NCBI RefSeq assembly: GCF_011764425.1
Contig: NZ_BLPF01000003.1
Span: forward strand, 682,001 to 746,000
Origin: Phytohabitans houttuyneae
GTDB lineage: Bacteria > Actinomycetota > Actinomycetes > Mycobacteriales > Micromonosporaceae
Direction: 5' to 3'
DNA length: 64,000 nucleotides
The notes beneath the pieces are model-generated. The model worked only from the letters and a program-made list of their open reading frames with translations. It searched no databases and was not told the DNA's origin. Within the stretch, counting starts at the first letter, position 1. The number at the start of each line of letters is the position of its first letter. This document shows, piece after piece, positions 50,412-59,745 of this stretch. The position numbers and the translations under genes were made by a program.

Positions 50412-50447
50412 GATCCGGGACGGGACCCAGGCCCGTCCCGGATCTTT
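50412..50447 (+). terminator. Rho-independent-type terminator, 13-bp stem
   Basis: GATCCGGGACGGG and CCCGTCCCGGATC pair perfectly across a 7-base loop and are followed by TTT. It is 18 bases after the MMPL stop. Confidence 0.85.
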
Positions 50448-50452
50448 CATGC

Positions 50453-50735
50453 GCCCGACGGTCGCCGCCCTTTCGTCCTGCGCCACGCGCCGGGGCTGGG
50501 GTCGGCGCACCGGGCCCCGCCCCGGTGGTGGGCCGCGGGCCGTTGCCCGACGGCCGCCGCCCTTTGGCCCTGCCCCGTGCGGTCGGGGCTAGGGGGCGGC
50601 GCACCGCGGTGTCCTGCTTCGACGGTGAGCCGCGCGGGCCATGCCCGAGGGCCGCCGTCCCTTGTCCTGGGCCGCGCCGCCGGTGCGGGTCAGCGCGCCG
50701 CGGTGTCCTCCCCGGCGGTGAGCCGCGCGATCGGG
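50453..50735. repeat. Three degenerate tandem repeats, about 91-99 bp each
   Basis: Units begin near 50453, 50544 and 50643. Each starts with a version of CCCGACGGCCGCCGCCCTTT, and a CGGGTCNGCGCNCCG-like middle follows. The last two also share GCGG(T)GTCCT...CGGTGAGCCGCGCG. The third unit runs into the end of the histidine kinase gene, so the repeats may be copies of that gene's 3' end. Confidence 0.55.
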
Positions 50736-52138
50736 GCGGGCGGGGCCGCGGCCGGAAGGTCGACCCGAAGCAGCGCGCCACCGCGTGCGGAGCGGGCGAC
50801 GGTGGCCCGGCCGCCGTGGGCGTCGACGACCCGCTGCACGATCGACAGCCCCAGACCGGATCCCGGCAACGCCCGGGCGCTATCGGCACGGTAGAACCGG
50901 TCGAACACCCGCGGTACGTCGGCGGCGTCGATGCCTGGCCCGGCGTCGTCGACTTCGAGCACCGCCGACGCGCCCTCGGCCCGGAGCCGGACCTGGACCG
51001 GCTGGTCCGCGGGGGACCACTTGCCGGCGTTGTCGATGAGGTTGAGCACCGCCCGCTGGAGCGCAGCGGGACGCCCGCTCACCCACACGGAGGTCACGTC
51101 GAGCGCGACCTCGATGTCGGGCACGCGGGAACGCGCCCGGGTCGCGGCGGCCACCACCACGTCGGCGAGGTCGAGCAGCTCGGTGCTCTCGTCGCTGACG
51201 TCACCGCGCGCCAGGTCGGTCAGCTCGGCGGCAAGGGTGCTCAACTCGGCCACCTGGGCGCCGAGATCGTTGAGCAGCCGGGTCCGGCTCTCCGCCGGCA
51301 GTGCGCTGTCGAGGGTGCCGCGCCGATCGAGCCGGATCAGCAGCTCGACGTTGAGGCGCAGGCTGGTGAGCGGGGTCTTGAGCTCGTGGGCGGCGTCCTC
51401 GGCGAGCAGCCGCTGGGCCCGCCGGGAGTCCCGGAGCGCGGCGAGCATGTCGTTGATCGACTGGATGAGCCGCCGGATCTCCCCACCGCCCTCATCCGGG
51501 ATGTCGGCGTCGAGATCCTGGGTGTGCGCGACACGTACCGCGGCGGCGGTCAGCCGGTCGATCGGTGCCAGCCCGGTCCGCGCCACGGTCCGCCCGACAA
51601 GGGCGCCGCCGACCACGCAGAACAGCCCGATCAGCAGCATGCCCAACCCGAACCGGGTGGTCGGGCTGTCGTCGACGACGCGGGCCACCTGGACCGCGCC
51701 GTCGCCCGCCCGCAGCGTGTAGATGAGGTAGCCGCCGTCGCTGTCGTTCGACTCCATCAGATCGGCCGACGCGCCCTGCGCCACGCGCCCGGCCTGCTCG
51801 CTGACCGGGGGCAGCGCGGGTTGGCCGGCCGGCGTCCGGGTCGAGCCGTCGGCCAGGATGACCCGCACCAGCCGACCGGATCCGGGATACGGCGGCAGCT
51901 GGACCTGCGCCAGACCGGCGCGCTCCGCGTCCGTCGCAAGGACGCGGGAGTCGGCGCGCAGCTGATCCTCGACGGTGTCCTGCAGCTCCGAGTCCAGCAG
52001 CTCGATGGCCACCTGCAAGGCCACGAACACGCTGACCGCGATGGCCGTCGCCGCGATTACCGTCAGCCTCGTCCGCAGGGACCGCCGCCGCCACCATCGG
52101 GTCAGCCGGCGCGGTTCCCGGCCGGCGGGCCCGCTCAC
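50690..52138 (-). CDS. Sensor histidine kinase (MprB-like)
   Basis: 482 residues. TM1 near residues 25-45 ([20 protein letters not shown]), a periplasmic sensor of about 120 residues, TM2 ([17 protein letters not shown]) and a HAMP domain. The H-box [20 protein letters not shown] carries the phospho-His. ATP-binding boxes: N-box [26 protein letters not shown] and GSGLGLSIV. Start overlaps the stop of the response regulator gene (4 bases), so the pair is one operon. Confidence 0.92.
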   Translation of the reverse strand: MSGPAGREPRRLTRWWRRRSLRTRLTVIAATAIAVSVFVALQVAIELLDSELQDTVEDQLRADSRVLATDAERAGLAQVQLPPYPGSGRLVRVILADGSTRTPAGQPALPPVSEQAGRVAQGASADLMESNDSDGGYLIYTLRAGDGAVQVARVVDDSPTTRFGLGMLLIGLFCVVGGALVGRTVARTGLAPIDRLTAAAVRVAHTQDLDADIPDEGGGEIRRLIQSINDMLAALRDSRRAQRLLAEDAAHELKTPLTSLRLNVELLIRLDRRGTLDSALPAESRTRLLNDLGAQVAELSTLAAELTDLARGDVSDESTELLDLADVVVAAATRARSRVPDIEVALDVTSVWVSGRPAALQRAVLNLIDNAGKWSPADQPVQVRLRAEGASAVLEVDDAGPGIDAADVPRVFDRFYRADSARALPGSGLGLSIVQRVVDAHGGRATVARSARGGALLRVDLPAAAPPAPIARLTAGEDTAAR

Positions 52139-52827
52139 GGAGGAGTCTCCCGCAACGTGTATCCCAGGCCGCGCAGCGTGTAGATCAATCGCGGCTCACC
52201 CTCGGCCTCCATCTTGCGGCGCAGGTAGCTCACGTACACCTGGAGGTTGTTGGCGGTGGCGCTCATGTCGAAGCCCCAGATCGCCTCGAACAGCGCGTCT
52301 CGGGTCAACACCCGGGTCGCGTTGCGCACGAGGACCTCCAGCAGGGAGAACTCGGTCCGGGTCAGGCGCAGCGGCCGCTCGCCCCGCCACGCCTCGAACC
52401 TGTCGAGATCGAGCCGGACGTCGGCGAACGACAGGATCTGCGACTCGTCGTCGCCCGGCGTGCGCCGGCGCAGCAGGGCCCGCACCCGGGCCAGCAATTC
52501 CTCGGTGGCGAACGGCTTGGGCAGATAGTCGTCGGCGCCCGCGTCCAGCCCCGCGACCCGGTCGGAGACCTGGTCACGGGCGGTCAGCATCAGCACCGGC
52601 AGATCCCGACCCGCCGCCCGCAACCGCCGGCAGGTCTCCAACCCGCCGAGGCGAGGCATCATCACGTCGAGGATCAGCAGATCCAGCGTCTCACCGCCGG
52701 CCCCACCGACCCCGTCGAGCACGGCGAGACCGTTGGCGACGGTGCTGGTGTCGTAACCCTCGACCTGGAGCACCCGCTCCAGCGACTCACGGATGGCCGC
52801 GTCGTCGTCCGCGATCATGATCCGCAC
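52135..52827 (-). CDS. OmpR-family response regulator (MprA-like)
   Basis: 230 residues from GTG 52827. Receiver: acidic pair in IMIADDDAA, phospho-Asp in [14 protein letters not shown], Thr in LMLTARD, Lys in LPKPF. C-terminal winged helix: [38 protein letters not shown]. Partner of the adjacent histidine kinase. No target is visible; the MMPL exporter is convergent, not in the operon. Confidence 0.93.
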   Translation of the reverse strand: MRIMIADDDAAIRESLERVLQVEGYDTSTVANGLAVLDGVGGAGGETLDLLILDVMMPRLGGLETCRRLRAAGRDLPVLMLTARDQVSDRVAGLDAGADDYLPKPFATEELLARVRALLRRRTPGDDESQILSFADVRLDLDRFEAWRGERPLRLTRTEFSLLEVLVRNATRVLTRDALFEAIWGFDMSATANNLQVYVSYLRRKMEAEGEPRLIYTLRGLGYTLRETPP

Positions 52828-53518
52828 GCCGGCCCGCCCCCTTCCAGTCGATGCTTTTGCCGCTCATGGTCCCCGATCAACCTGAGGCCAGGATTAGCGC
52901 GTCGCTGGGGACCGCGCTCGTAGAGCCTGTCCGGTAACTGGGTGGGTGTCGGTGTGGCGGGTTGGTCATGGGTGGGTTTTGAGGTAAGAGCGCGGGTAAC
53001 CACACCTGTTGCTCTCATCCTCAGGCCCAATATGACGTTGTACCTGGTCGCCGGCGCTGGCGCACCTATCGACGCACCCGAAGCCGCGGTATCGCCGCGT
53101 TCCCGCGGGCGCATTACGTCGTGACGTCACGGCCGGCGGCAGCGCCGTCCTTCCATGACCGTTGCAGCCCGGAGTCAGAGTTGGTTCCTGGCCGGGTGTT
53201 CCCGTCACGCCGCCGCGCTGTCGGTGTGCGCGGCGTGGTCGCGTTCTCCGACCCGGTGCCCCGCCGCCGACACGGCATGGTGTTCATGCCGGGTCATGTG
53301 GCCTGGTGCCATCACGGGCACAATGCGATCTACCCGGGAGGCGGCACCGCACGGCGATTACCCGGTTGCGCCGAATCCGGGAGCTCACCGGGATCGATCC
53401 GGGCACGGTGCACGGCATCCGGGTGCTCAGCACCGTTGTGTCGCGGGCCATCGCAGGCTGGTAACCCACAGGCGAGGCGGGCAACCGAGACATCCCGGTT
53501 GCCCGCCGAATCAGGTGA
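52828..53518. other. Intergenic region with a PucR-type HTH remnant
   Basis: About 690 bp without an intact gene. At 53350-53464 the plus strand encodes TAITRLRRIRELTGIDPGTV then HGIRVLSTVV, which resembles the C-terminal HTH of PucR/CdaR regulators; the rest is lost. GAGCCTGTCCGGTAACTG at 52924 looks like an insertion-sequence end, but I found no partner. Confidence 0.4.
53476..53507 (-). terminator. Terminator hairpin, 12-bp stem
   Basis: GGCGGGCAACCG and CGGTTGCCCGCC pair perfectly with an 8-base loop, 12 bases beyond the stop of the minus-strand secreted protein. No T tract. Confidence 0.65.
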
Positions 53519-54031
53519 CTAGCCCAGGAGCCCGTCGCCGACGACGCCGAAACACCGGCCCGCCGGGGTAAGGACCTGCACGGTCAACGTAGCCGTCGCA
53601 GCCACAGGATTCCCGATGGTAACCAAATCCGAGGTTTCGAATTCAGCAAGGTTCGGAAAACCCACGTCGCCGAAGAGGCCGGCCGTGAAGGTCGGGGCGT
53701 TTACGTACACACCTTGCAGGTTGTGTGAGCGCACCGGTCCCAGGATGCTCTTGTAGCCGAAGGTGATCCTCATGTCGATGCCGGGGCTAACGAGTTCCAG
53801 CTCGAGGTGGATCGAGCCGCAGTTGCCTGTCACAGTGGCGTTCGTGGTCGGTCCGCCTTTGCCCGGCAGGGAAAGCGGTGCGACGATGGTTGTGGTTTTC
53901 CCCACCGGGCTGGGCGCCGCGGCCTGCGCCGGACCCGCGCCGATCATCAAACCGAGCATGGTGAACAGCATCAATAGGGCCGTCACACCGGGTCGGGTGA
54001 GGCGGGTCGACCGAATGGGTTTGTGAGTCAT
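53519..54031 (-). CDS. Secreted hypothetical protein
   Basis: 170 residues. Signal peptide with hydrophobic core VTALLMLFTMLGLMIGAG and cleavage near AQA. The mature part is beta-strand-like with two cysteines (TGNCGS, AGRCFG) likely forming a disulfide. No family recognised. A downstream hairpin suggests a monocistronic unit. Confidence 0.65.
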   Translation of the reverse strand: MTHKPIRSTRLTRPGVTALLMLFTMLGLMIGAGPAQAAAPSPVGKTTTIVAPLSLPGKGGPTTNATVTGNCGSIHLELELVSPGIDMRITFGYKSILGPVRSHNLQGVYVNAPTFTAGLFGDVGFPNLAEFETSDLVTIGNPVAATATLTVQVLTPAGRCFGVVGDGLLG

Positions 54032-54730
54032 GACATTTCTCCCCTATGAGAGCCTGGTAAATAGCCGGGTTCGGAGCCGACGGCTGGTGCTGGCCAACCC
54101 GGATTTCGCGCCCTGTCCACGCGTGGTGCCCGCCGTCCCGGCAGCCTGCGCAAACCGCTGGAGGAATCTGATCGTGAGGGCTCCCTTCACGAGCCGGTCG
54201 CGAACCCTCGATCGGGCTCGTCAGCAACCTGCCGGAAGGCTCGCACCGAGGTGCAGCGGATCTGTTGTGGAAGGGTTGTGGCACCTGCGTAGGCCCTCGA
54301 GGCGTTGATGCGCTGAAGCCTTTTGCAGGACTTGCCGCTACGCCCTGTAGCGCGCGCCGGAACCGACGCGGCGGCGACATCCGTGCCTCACCCGACAACC
54401 CTGTCCATCGATGCCAGTGAGAGCGACCACGTCGTCCGGTGGCAAGTCGACTCGCACCACAGGCGCGTCGTACGGCCCGAGGTTCTGGGATCTGTACCGG
54501 GCAGGACCTCAGCTTTGTCAGTCGGACGACTGGTCGAAGCCTCGTCGCCGCTGGCGGCGATCGTAGGAGCGGACCGCAAACCTCGTCCGACGGCAGGCAG
54601 GCACGTGGTGTGGCTCGATACGAGCGAAACGCACTATCGTGCCGCCGAGCGTGAGCGTGTCGGCGTGGGCAGCGGGCCTGGAGTCGTCGGCGCCCTTCGC
54701 CGGTGCGCCCGAGGAGCGGTTGGACCCGGC
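54032..54730. other. Intergenic region
   Basis: About 700 bp with only low-quality frames. No RNA gene, repeat or transposon remnant recognised. The promoter of the secreted protein must lie at its left end. Confidence 0.35.
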
Positions 54731-54919
54731 ATGACCGATGATGGGGTCATGTCGTTGCCGGGGTTGGACCCTGAGGAGTATCCGCCGATCGATCCCGGCG
54801 AGCCCGTGCCGGACGATGCCGGCGAGTTGTTGCCGGATACGCCGGACGAGCTGCCGGCCGCCCCGGTCGAGCCGCTGCCGGATGACGGCGAGGAGGGCGG
54901 CGTACGGGAACCTGCGTAG
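54731..54919 (+). CDS. Small acidic Pro-rich protein, uncertain
   Basis: 62 residues, MTDDGVMSLPGLDPEEYPPI then repeated LP-D/E-P motifs (DPGEPVPDD, ELLPDTPDELPA, EPLPDDGEEG). Very acidic, probably disordered. It may be real or a chance frame, since the opposite strand is also open. Confidence 0.3.
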   Translation: MTDDGVMSLPGLDPEEYPPIDPGEPVPDDAGELLPDTPDELPAAPVEPLPDDGEEGGVREPA

Positions 54920-54965
54920 CGCAGGCGTGGCGGTCGTGCGCAGCCATCCGAACGGTGTCAAATGA

Positions 54966-55466
54966 TCATGTCGATGGGCGCGGTTCGGGTGGACCGTCTG
55001 CGGGCTGGGGTCCTTCCAGCCTTCTGGCGATCTGTTCGATGGCGATGAGATCGTCCGCTGTAAGTCGGTCGATGAAGTGGTGCCGAACCGACGCGACGTG
55101 AGCGGGTGCGGCGTTGTCGAGTACCTCCAGGCCCTGATCGGTGAGTGCGAGCAGGCAACCCCTGCCGTCGGTCGGGTCGGGTGCGCGCCGCAGGAGACCG
55201 CGCGCTTCCATCCGTGTGGCGTGGCGGGACAGCCGGCTGCGCGACCAGCCCATTTTGTCGGCCTGTTCCCCCAGGGTGCTGGTGTGGTCGGGCCGCTCCG
55301 ACAGCGTGCTGAGTACCTCGTAGTCGGGCGGGGAGAGGCCGACCGCGGCCAGATCGTGCGCCGTGCCGCTCTGGACGGTGACCATCACCCGCAGAAACGC
55401 CCGCCACGCCCGCTCCTCGTCGGGGTTCAACCAGCGCACGGTACCGGCGGGAGGTTTCGTTGACAT
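54966..55466 (-). CDS. MarR-family transcriptional regulator
   Basis: 166 residues from ATG 55466. MarR winged helix: LSPPDYEVLSTLSERPDHTS, TLGEQADKMGWSRSRLSRHA and the wing DPTDGRGCLLALTDQG. It is divergent from the NADPH-FMN reductase, 30 bp away. Both proteins start MSTKP, because an inverted repeat spans both start codons; this may be its operator. Confidence 0.88.
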   Translation of the reverse strand: MSTKPPAGTVRWLNPDEERAWRAFLRVMVTVQSGTAHDLAAVGLSPPDYEVLSTLSERPDHTSTLGEQADKMGWSRSRLSRHATRMEARGLLRRAPDPTDGRGCLLALTDQGLEVLDNAAPAHVASVRHHFIDRLTADDLIAIEQIARRLEGPQPADGPPEPRPST

Positions 55467-55511
55467 GTAAATAACCTAGCACCTAGACTCGTTTCCATGT
55501 CAACAAAACCT
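55452..55511. promoter_or_regulatory. Inverted repeat covering both divergent start codons
   Basis: AGGTTTCGTTGACAT (55452-55466) and ATGTCAACAAAACCT (55497-55511) are reverse complements except one base. The arms contain the ATG codons of the MarR gene and of the reductase gene. Between them lie 30 bases with CCTAGCACCTAG. Candidate operator or a relic of an inverted duplication. Confidence 0.6.
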
Positions 55512-56177
55512 GTTCGTGTCCTGGTGCTGGCGTGCACCACCCGTCCCGGCGCCCTCGGCCCCGCGGTGGCACGGTGGCTGATCGATACCATCGCCCCTCG
55601 TGCCGCGGAGCTCGGCGTCGAGCTCGTGCCGGTGGCCCTCGGCGACCTGGACCTGCCGTTCCTGGACGAGGAGGAGCATCCTTCGTCCGGTGTCTACCGG
55701 CACGAACACACCCGTCGGTGGAGCGCGATCGTCGAGGCCGCCGACGGGTTCGTCGCGGTCACCCCGGAGTACAACTACGGGATGCCAGCGGTCCTGAAGA
55801 ACGCGCTGGACTACCTCAGCCGCGAATGGGCGTGGAAGCCGATCGGCTTCGTCAGCTACGGCAACACATCGGCGGGCACCCGATCGGTCCAGCACGCCAA
55901 GCAGGTGGTGACGACGCTGCGTCTGGTCCCACTGGGCGCCACGGTCGCGATCCGCATCGCCGACGCTGTGGAGCACGGGCGGCTGCGGCCCGACCCGGCC
56001 CGTGACGCAGCCGGTGTCGGCCTGCTGGACGAACTGGTTCGCCTCTGCCACGCCCTACGGCCGATGCGTGAACGCGTACGGGCCGGGACGCCGTCCGGTC
56101 CGTTGCCGGGCTCCTACGCCAGACAGCTGACGCCCGACGACGCCCCCGAGGTCACCGTGCTGCAGCGGTGCTGCTGA
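55497..56177 (+). CDS. NADPH-dependent FMN reductase; reads into GNAT domain but for one TGA
   Basis: 226 residues. Flavodoxin-like FMN reductase: VLVLACTTRPGALGPAVARW (phosphate loop), FVAVTPEYNYGMPAVLKNAL, DYLSREWAWKPIGFVSYGN. The last 20 residues (QLTPDDAPEVTVLQRCC) look like the start of an acetyltransferase. The same frame continues after the TGA at 56175-56177 into the GNAT gene. Reductase-GNAT fusions exist, so the stop may have split a fused protein. Confidence 0.86.
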   Translation: MSTKPVRVLVLACTTRPGALGPAVARWLIDTIAPRAAELGVELVPVALGDLDLPFLDEEEHPSSGVYRHEHTRRWSAIVEAADGFVAVTPEYNYGMPAVLKNALDYLSREWAWKPIGFVSYGNTSAGTRSVQHAKQVVTTLRLVPLGATVAIRIADAVEHGRLRPDPARDAAGVGLLDELVRLCHALRPMRERVRAGTPSGPLPGSYARQLTPDDAPEVTVLQRCC

Positions 56178-56564
56178 GTGGACGAGGCCCTCATCAACGA
56201 CACCACGGCCGTACCGGCCCTGCACGAGTCGTTGGACGAGGTACACGAATGGCTGGCAACCTGGCACGCCACCGGCATCTGGCTCGACGGCCGACTGCTG
56301 GCCATGGTGCGCGCCCGTCGCGTCGAGACCGACTGGCACGTGGGTCGGCTCGCCGTCGTGCCCGACCTTCGAGGCCGAGGACTGGGCCGGTGGCTACTAC
56401 ACACCGCCGAAGCCGCCGCCGACCCGGACTGCTCTCGCATCCTGCTGTCCACCGGCGCCAAAAGCATCCGGAACCTCGACCTCTACTACAGCCAGGGCTA
56501 CCAGTCGATGCCACACCCCGACTCCGACACAACCACCCACCTTGTCAAGAAGGTAACCCACTAG
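56178..56564 (+). CDS. GNAT acetyltransferase domain, split from upstream gene by a stop codon
   Basis: 128 residues if started at GTG 56178, the codon right after the reductase stop. Acetyl-CoA loop is RLAVVPDLRGRGLGRWLLHT, and the C-terminal SIRNLDLYYSQGYQ is typical. The normal first strand and helix are not in this frame but are encoded just before the stop (DDAPEVTVLQRCC, then VDEALIND). TGA sits where a Trp codon (TGG) would be usual. Translation could restart at the GTG. Confidence 0.75.
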   Translation: MDEALINDTTAVPALHESLDEVHEWLATWHATGIWLDGRLLAMVRARRVETDWHVGRLAVVPDLRGRGLGRWLLHTAEAAADPDCSRILLSTGAKSIRNLDLYYSQGYQSMPHPDSDTTTHLVKKVTH

Positions 56565-56865
56565 CACCGCCGCCGCCGACCGACTCGACGCCCGCCCTCG
56601 GCCTCGACATCCGGACATGCCGCGATCCGAGGGCTCTGGATCTGGGTGAGCTGATTCCATTGGTTTCGGGGTGGCAGCAGGACCTTCGCCGGGAACTCGG
56701 CGACTCCCAAACCGTGGCCGCGATAGCAGGAAGTAGATTGCGGAGGTGAAAGGACGGCCGTGGTGTGGGCAGCGACGTCACCGGGAGTCGGGACGGTTCT
56801 CCCCGGTTGAGTGACGTTCGGGCGTGGGGGAGCTGTCGGACCGGTGGCATTGATTTTGATCGCCA
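56565..56865. other. Intergenic region between convergent genes
   Basis: 301 bp. No gene, RNA or clear terminator hairpin recognised. Confidence 0.35.
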
Positions 56866-57291
56866 TTACGGGATCACCGAGGAGTACTCGTCCGGCAGGC
56901 TGGAGCGCACGTCATGCCATTCGCCCGGCGTGACGTGACGGCGCAGGGCGCGTAGGACCGTTTCGACCAGGCGGGGCGTGCCGCCGTCGATGTCCAGCGG
57001 GCACTCGGCGCGGATCCGCCGCAGCCACTGATCGAGGGTCATCTTCTCCGGTACGTCTTGGGGCCGCCAGCCCTCGTAGTAGACGCCCCGCACCAGCGTG
57101 GGCAGTTGGGCGGCTAGGTGTGCGGACTCTTGGACGGAGAGCCGATCGCGTAGTGCGTGCAGCACCGCGCGCAGCGCCTTGTACGACAGGTCGCGGCGCT
57201 CCTTCGGCATTCCCAGTGCGCTTTCGATGTCCTTGAGCAGTACGTCGGTCTTCTCGATGGTGTCGCCGAGGTACTCGTGTGCGTTACCCAT
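56866..57291 (-). CDS. DUF2267 family protein
   Basis: About 141 residues from ATG 57291, with GGAGGG seven bases upstream. DUF2267 pattern: YKALRAVLHALRDRLSVQES, LAAQLPTLVRGVYYEGWRP, then LRALRRHVTPGEWHDVRSSL. The family often sits in actinomycete stress clusters. Function unknown. Confidence 0.83.
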   Translation of the reverse strand: MGNAHEYLGDTIEKTDVLLKDIESALGMPKERRDLSYKALRAVLHALRDRLSVQESAHLAAQLPTLVRGVYYEGWRPQDVPEKMTLDQWLRRIRAECPLDIDGGTPRLVETVLRALRRHVTPGEWHDVRSSLPDEYSSVIP

Positions 57292-57538
57292 CCGGCTGCC
57301 CTCCCGGCGAGCCCCGGAACCGTAGCCGGTCCGGGCCCTCCGATCCGTGGTCAAGGCTCGATGGTGATCCGGTTGATCACCGAGGTGACGCCCCGGCGCG
57401 GACCAGGCCACCCGTTCCGCTCCCTGCTTTTGGCCAACGTTGTCGCCGGATCAGGTGAACCGTGATCGCCGAACGCGGGTGAGCCTGCCGGTTGCCGGCC
57501 CGGCAACGTGGGTGACCATGATTTCTCGACGAACCGGG

Positions 57539-59179
57539 CTATGGGCGGCGGGACAACCGGATCCAGCGGTACCCGTAGCCGTCGACTTCGACTGCGTCGC
57601 GTTTGAGATCTTCGCCGTAGGCGCTGTCGGCGGCGACGTTGAGTGGAGCTGCCTCGCGGCGCAGGTGCGCGGGCAGGGCGACGCGGCACGGCGCGGGTGC
57701 GAGGTTGTGCAGGAAGATCATGCACCCGCTGGACCCGGTGGCGGTGTGCGCGAGCAGGTGCGGTGGGCCGATCTCCAACACGTCGTCGGTGCCGCCCCCG
57801 ATCTCCTCGCACTCGCGCAGCGTGTGCAGCATCCGCTCGAACCACACCAGCAGGCTGTTGGGATCCAACCGCTGGTCGGTGACGTTGACCAGGTCGGCGC
57901 GGTAGTCCCCGGCGCTGATCACCGGTGTGAGGAGGTCGGCGGCGGGTGCGTCGGAGAAGCCGGCGTTCGCGGTTGCCGACCACTGCATCGGGGTACGGAT
58001 CGCGGTCCGCTCGGGCAACGACAGGTCCTCGCCCATGCCGATCTCGTCGCCGTACCGGATGACCGGGGTGCCTGGCATCGTGAACTGGAGGCTGTAGGCC
58101 AACTCCAGCCGGCGCCGGTCGCCGTGGAGCATGGGCGCGAGGCGGCGGCGCAGCCCGCGGTGGTACAGCTGCATGCCCTCCTCGGGGCCGAACTGGGCCA
58201 TCACCTCACGCCGCTCGCTCGGCGTGAGCCGTTCCAGGTCGACCTCGTCATGGTTGCGCAGGAACGTCGCCCACTGGGCGTGCCGCGGCAGGTCGGGCAG
58301 CTCGCGGAGAGTCGCCTTGATCGGCGTCGCGTCCTGGCGGGCCAGGCTCAGCATGATCGACTGGTTGAGGCGGAACGCGAACACCATCATCAGCCGGGTC
58401 GCCGAGCCGTCCGCCTCGCCGAAGTACTCCAGCAGCTCGCCGTCGCCGACATTCGCCTCGGCCAGCAGCACCGCGTCGCCGCGCCGCCAGGAGAGCGTCT
58501 CGCGCAGCTCGCGTAGGAATGCGTAGTCACGGGTGGCCCGGGCGTACCCGGTCGCCCGGCTCTCGATCAGCATCGGCGCGGCGTCCACCCGGAAGCCGGC
58601 CACGCCGAGCCGAAGCCAGAACTCCAGGATCTTGCGGATCTCCGCGCGTACCGCGGGATTGTCGGTGTTGAGGTCCGGCTCGAAGGTGTAGAAGCGGTGC
58701 CGGAACCAGGCCTCCGCTGTCTCGTCGTACGTCCAGGTCTCCGACTCGACGCCGGGGAAGACCTGCCCGTTCCACCGGTCGGCGGGCTCGGTGTCCGACC
58801 ACACGTACCAGTCGCGGAAGGGTGAGTCGCGGTCCGCGCGCGCGTGCTGAAACCACGGGTGCTTGTCGCTGGTGTGGTTGAGCACAAGGTCGAGCATGAT
58901 GCGCAGGCCACGCTCGTCGGCGTTGTCGAGCAGCTCGGCGAGGTCACCGAGGGTGCCCAGCCGTGGGTCGACGCCGTAGTGGTCGGTGATGTCGTACCCG
59001 CCGTCGCGGCGCGGGGAGGGGTGGATGGGGTTGAGCCAGATCGTGTTCACCCCGAGCCGGGACAGGTAGTCAAGGCGCGAGGTGAGGCCCGGGATGTCGC
59101 CGTGACCGTCCCCATTGGAGTCTTGGAACAAACCCGCGTCCAACGAGTAGATCACCGAGTTGCGGTACCAGCGGTCCAC
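57539..59179 (-). CDS. Trehalose synthase-like GH13 alpha-amylase family enzyme
   Basis: 546 residues from GTG 59179, with GGAGG four bases upstream. TIM-barrel motifs: LDLVLNHTSDKHPWFQ (region I), GFRVDAAPM with nucleophile Asp, VLLAEANVGDGE with acid/base Glu, and FLRNHDEVDLERL with transition-state Asp. The start WYRNSVIYSLDAGLFQDSNG and NHDE region match maltose alpha-glucosyltransferases (TreS). No maltokinase domain is attached. The family makes trehalose from maltose, consistent with a stress role beside chaperone genes. A perfect 16-bp palindrome covers its ribosome site. Confidence 0.86.
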   Translation of the reverse strand: MDRWYRNSVIYSLDAGLFQDSNGDGHGDIPGLTSRLDYLSRLGVNTIWLNPIHPSPRRDGGYDITDHYGVDPRLGTLGDLAELLDNADERGLRIMLDLVLNHTSDKHPWFQHARADRDSPFRDWYVWSDTEPADRWNGQVFPGVESETWTYDETAEAWFRHRFYTFEPDLNTDNPAVRAEIRKILEFWLRLGVAGFRVDAAPMLIESRATGYARATRDYAFLRELRETLSWRRGDAVLLAEANVGDGELLEYFGEADGSATRLMMVFAFRLNQSIMLSLARQDATPIKATLRELPDLPRHAQWATFLRNHDEVDLERLTPSERREVMAQFGPEEGMQLYHRGLRRRLAPMLHGDRRRLELAYSLQFTMPGTPVIRYGDEIGMGEDLSLPERTAIRTPMQWSATANAGFSDAPAADLLTPVISAGDYRADLVNVTDQRLDPNSLLVWFERMLHTLRECEEIGGGTDDVLEIGPPHLLAHTATGSSGCMIFLHNLAPAPCRVALPAHLRREAAPLNVAADSAYGEDLKRDAVEVDGYGYRWIRLSRRP

Positions 59180-59180
59180 C

Positions 59181-59196
59181 TGACCTCCGGAGGTCA
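59181..59196. promoter_or_regulatory. Perfect 16-bp palindrome over the GH13 ribosome site
   Basis: TGACCTCCGGAGGTCA contains the GGAGG ribosome site of the GH13 gene and the stop codon of the upstream gene. As RNA it could fold and hide the ribosome site; as DNA it could be an operator. Confidence 0.45.
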
Positions 59197-59745
59197 GGCA
59201 GGGCGGTCGGCGCCCAGCGCCTGGCGAAGCCGGTCCTGCATCTCGTCGTCGATCGTCACCTCGTCCGGGTCCGCGCCACGGCCCGGCTCGAAGATCAGCC
59301 GGTCCAGATACGGGTCGCGGTCCTCGGTGTTTCGGGTCTCGATCGCCTCGTGGCAGCGGTGCCGAGCGGAATCGACGTCGAGGCCGTGCGCCACCACGTC
59401 GTGGGCGAGGTTGAGAGCAAGGATGTTGCCCTCCTCGTCCTCGCAGTGCGACGAGAGTTCGCCGCGGGTGCGGTCGTACACGACGCTGCCGCTGAAGCGG
59501 GCCAGGTCGGTGATCCGGTCCGTCGGCACTGGGTGGTCGACGACATGCCGCACGACGTCGACGTGGGTGTGCGGGAAGCGGTGCGGGACCATCGCCCGCG
59601 ACACGACCACCCGCCTCCATGGCTCCCGGTCGTGCCAGATCAGCAGGCTGGGGCTCGCCTCGTCCGGCGGGCCGTACCGGTCGGTCGTGGCCATGGCCGC
59701 GGCCTGCGCGCTGGTAGGCCACCCCTCGGTCAACTGCGGTTTCAT
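59194..59745 (-). CDS. Unknown protein, paralogue of next gene
   Basis: 183 residues. Shares a set of blocks with the upstream gene: RYGPPDEA, W-(K/R)RVVV, HRFP, and RTRGEL then LALNLAHD. No signal peptide or TM segment. Family not recognised. It overlaps its paralogue by 4 bases (ATGA) and precedes the GH13 gene, so the three form an operon. Confidence 0.72.
   Translation of the reverse strand: MKPQLTEGWPTSAQAAAMATTDRYGPPDEASPSLLIWHDREPWRRVVVSRAMVPHRFPHTHVDVVRHVVDHPVPTDRITDLARFSGSVVYDRTRGELSSHCEDEEGNILALNLAHDVVAHGLDVDSARHRCHEAIETRNTEDRDPYLDRLIFEPGRGADPDEVTIDDEMQDRLRQALGADRPA

Noticed and set aside
52920-52945. Insertion-sequence end (GAGCCTGTCCGGTAACTG)
   Set aside because: Resembles an IS terminus, but no partner repeat or transposase is nearby, so not called as an element.
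54518-54961. 147-residue minus-strand frame
   Set aside because: Arg-rich without motif or ribosome site; no better than the small acidic plus-strand frame.
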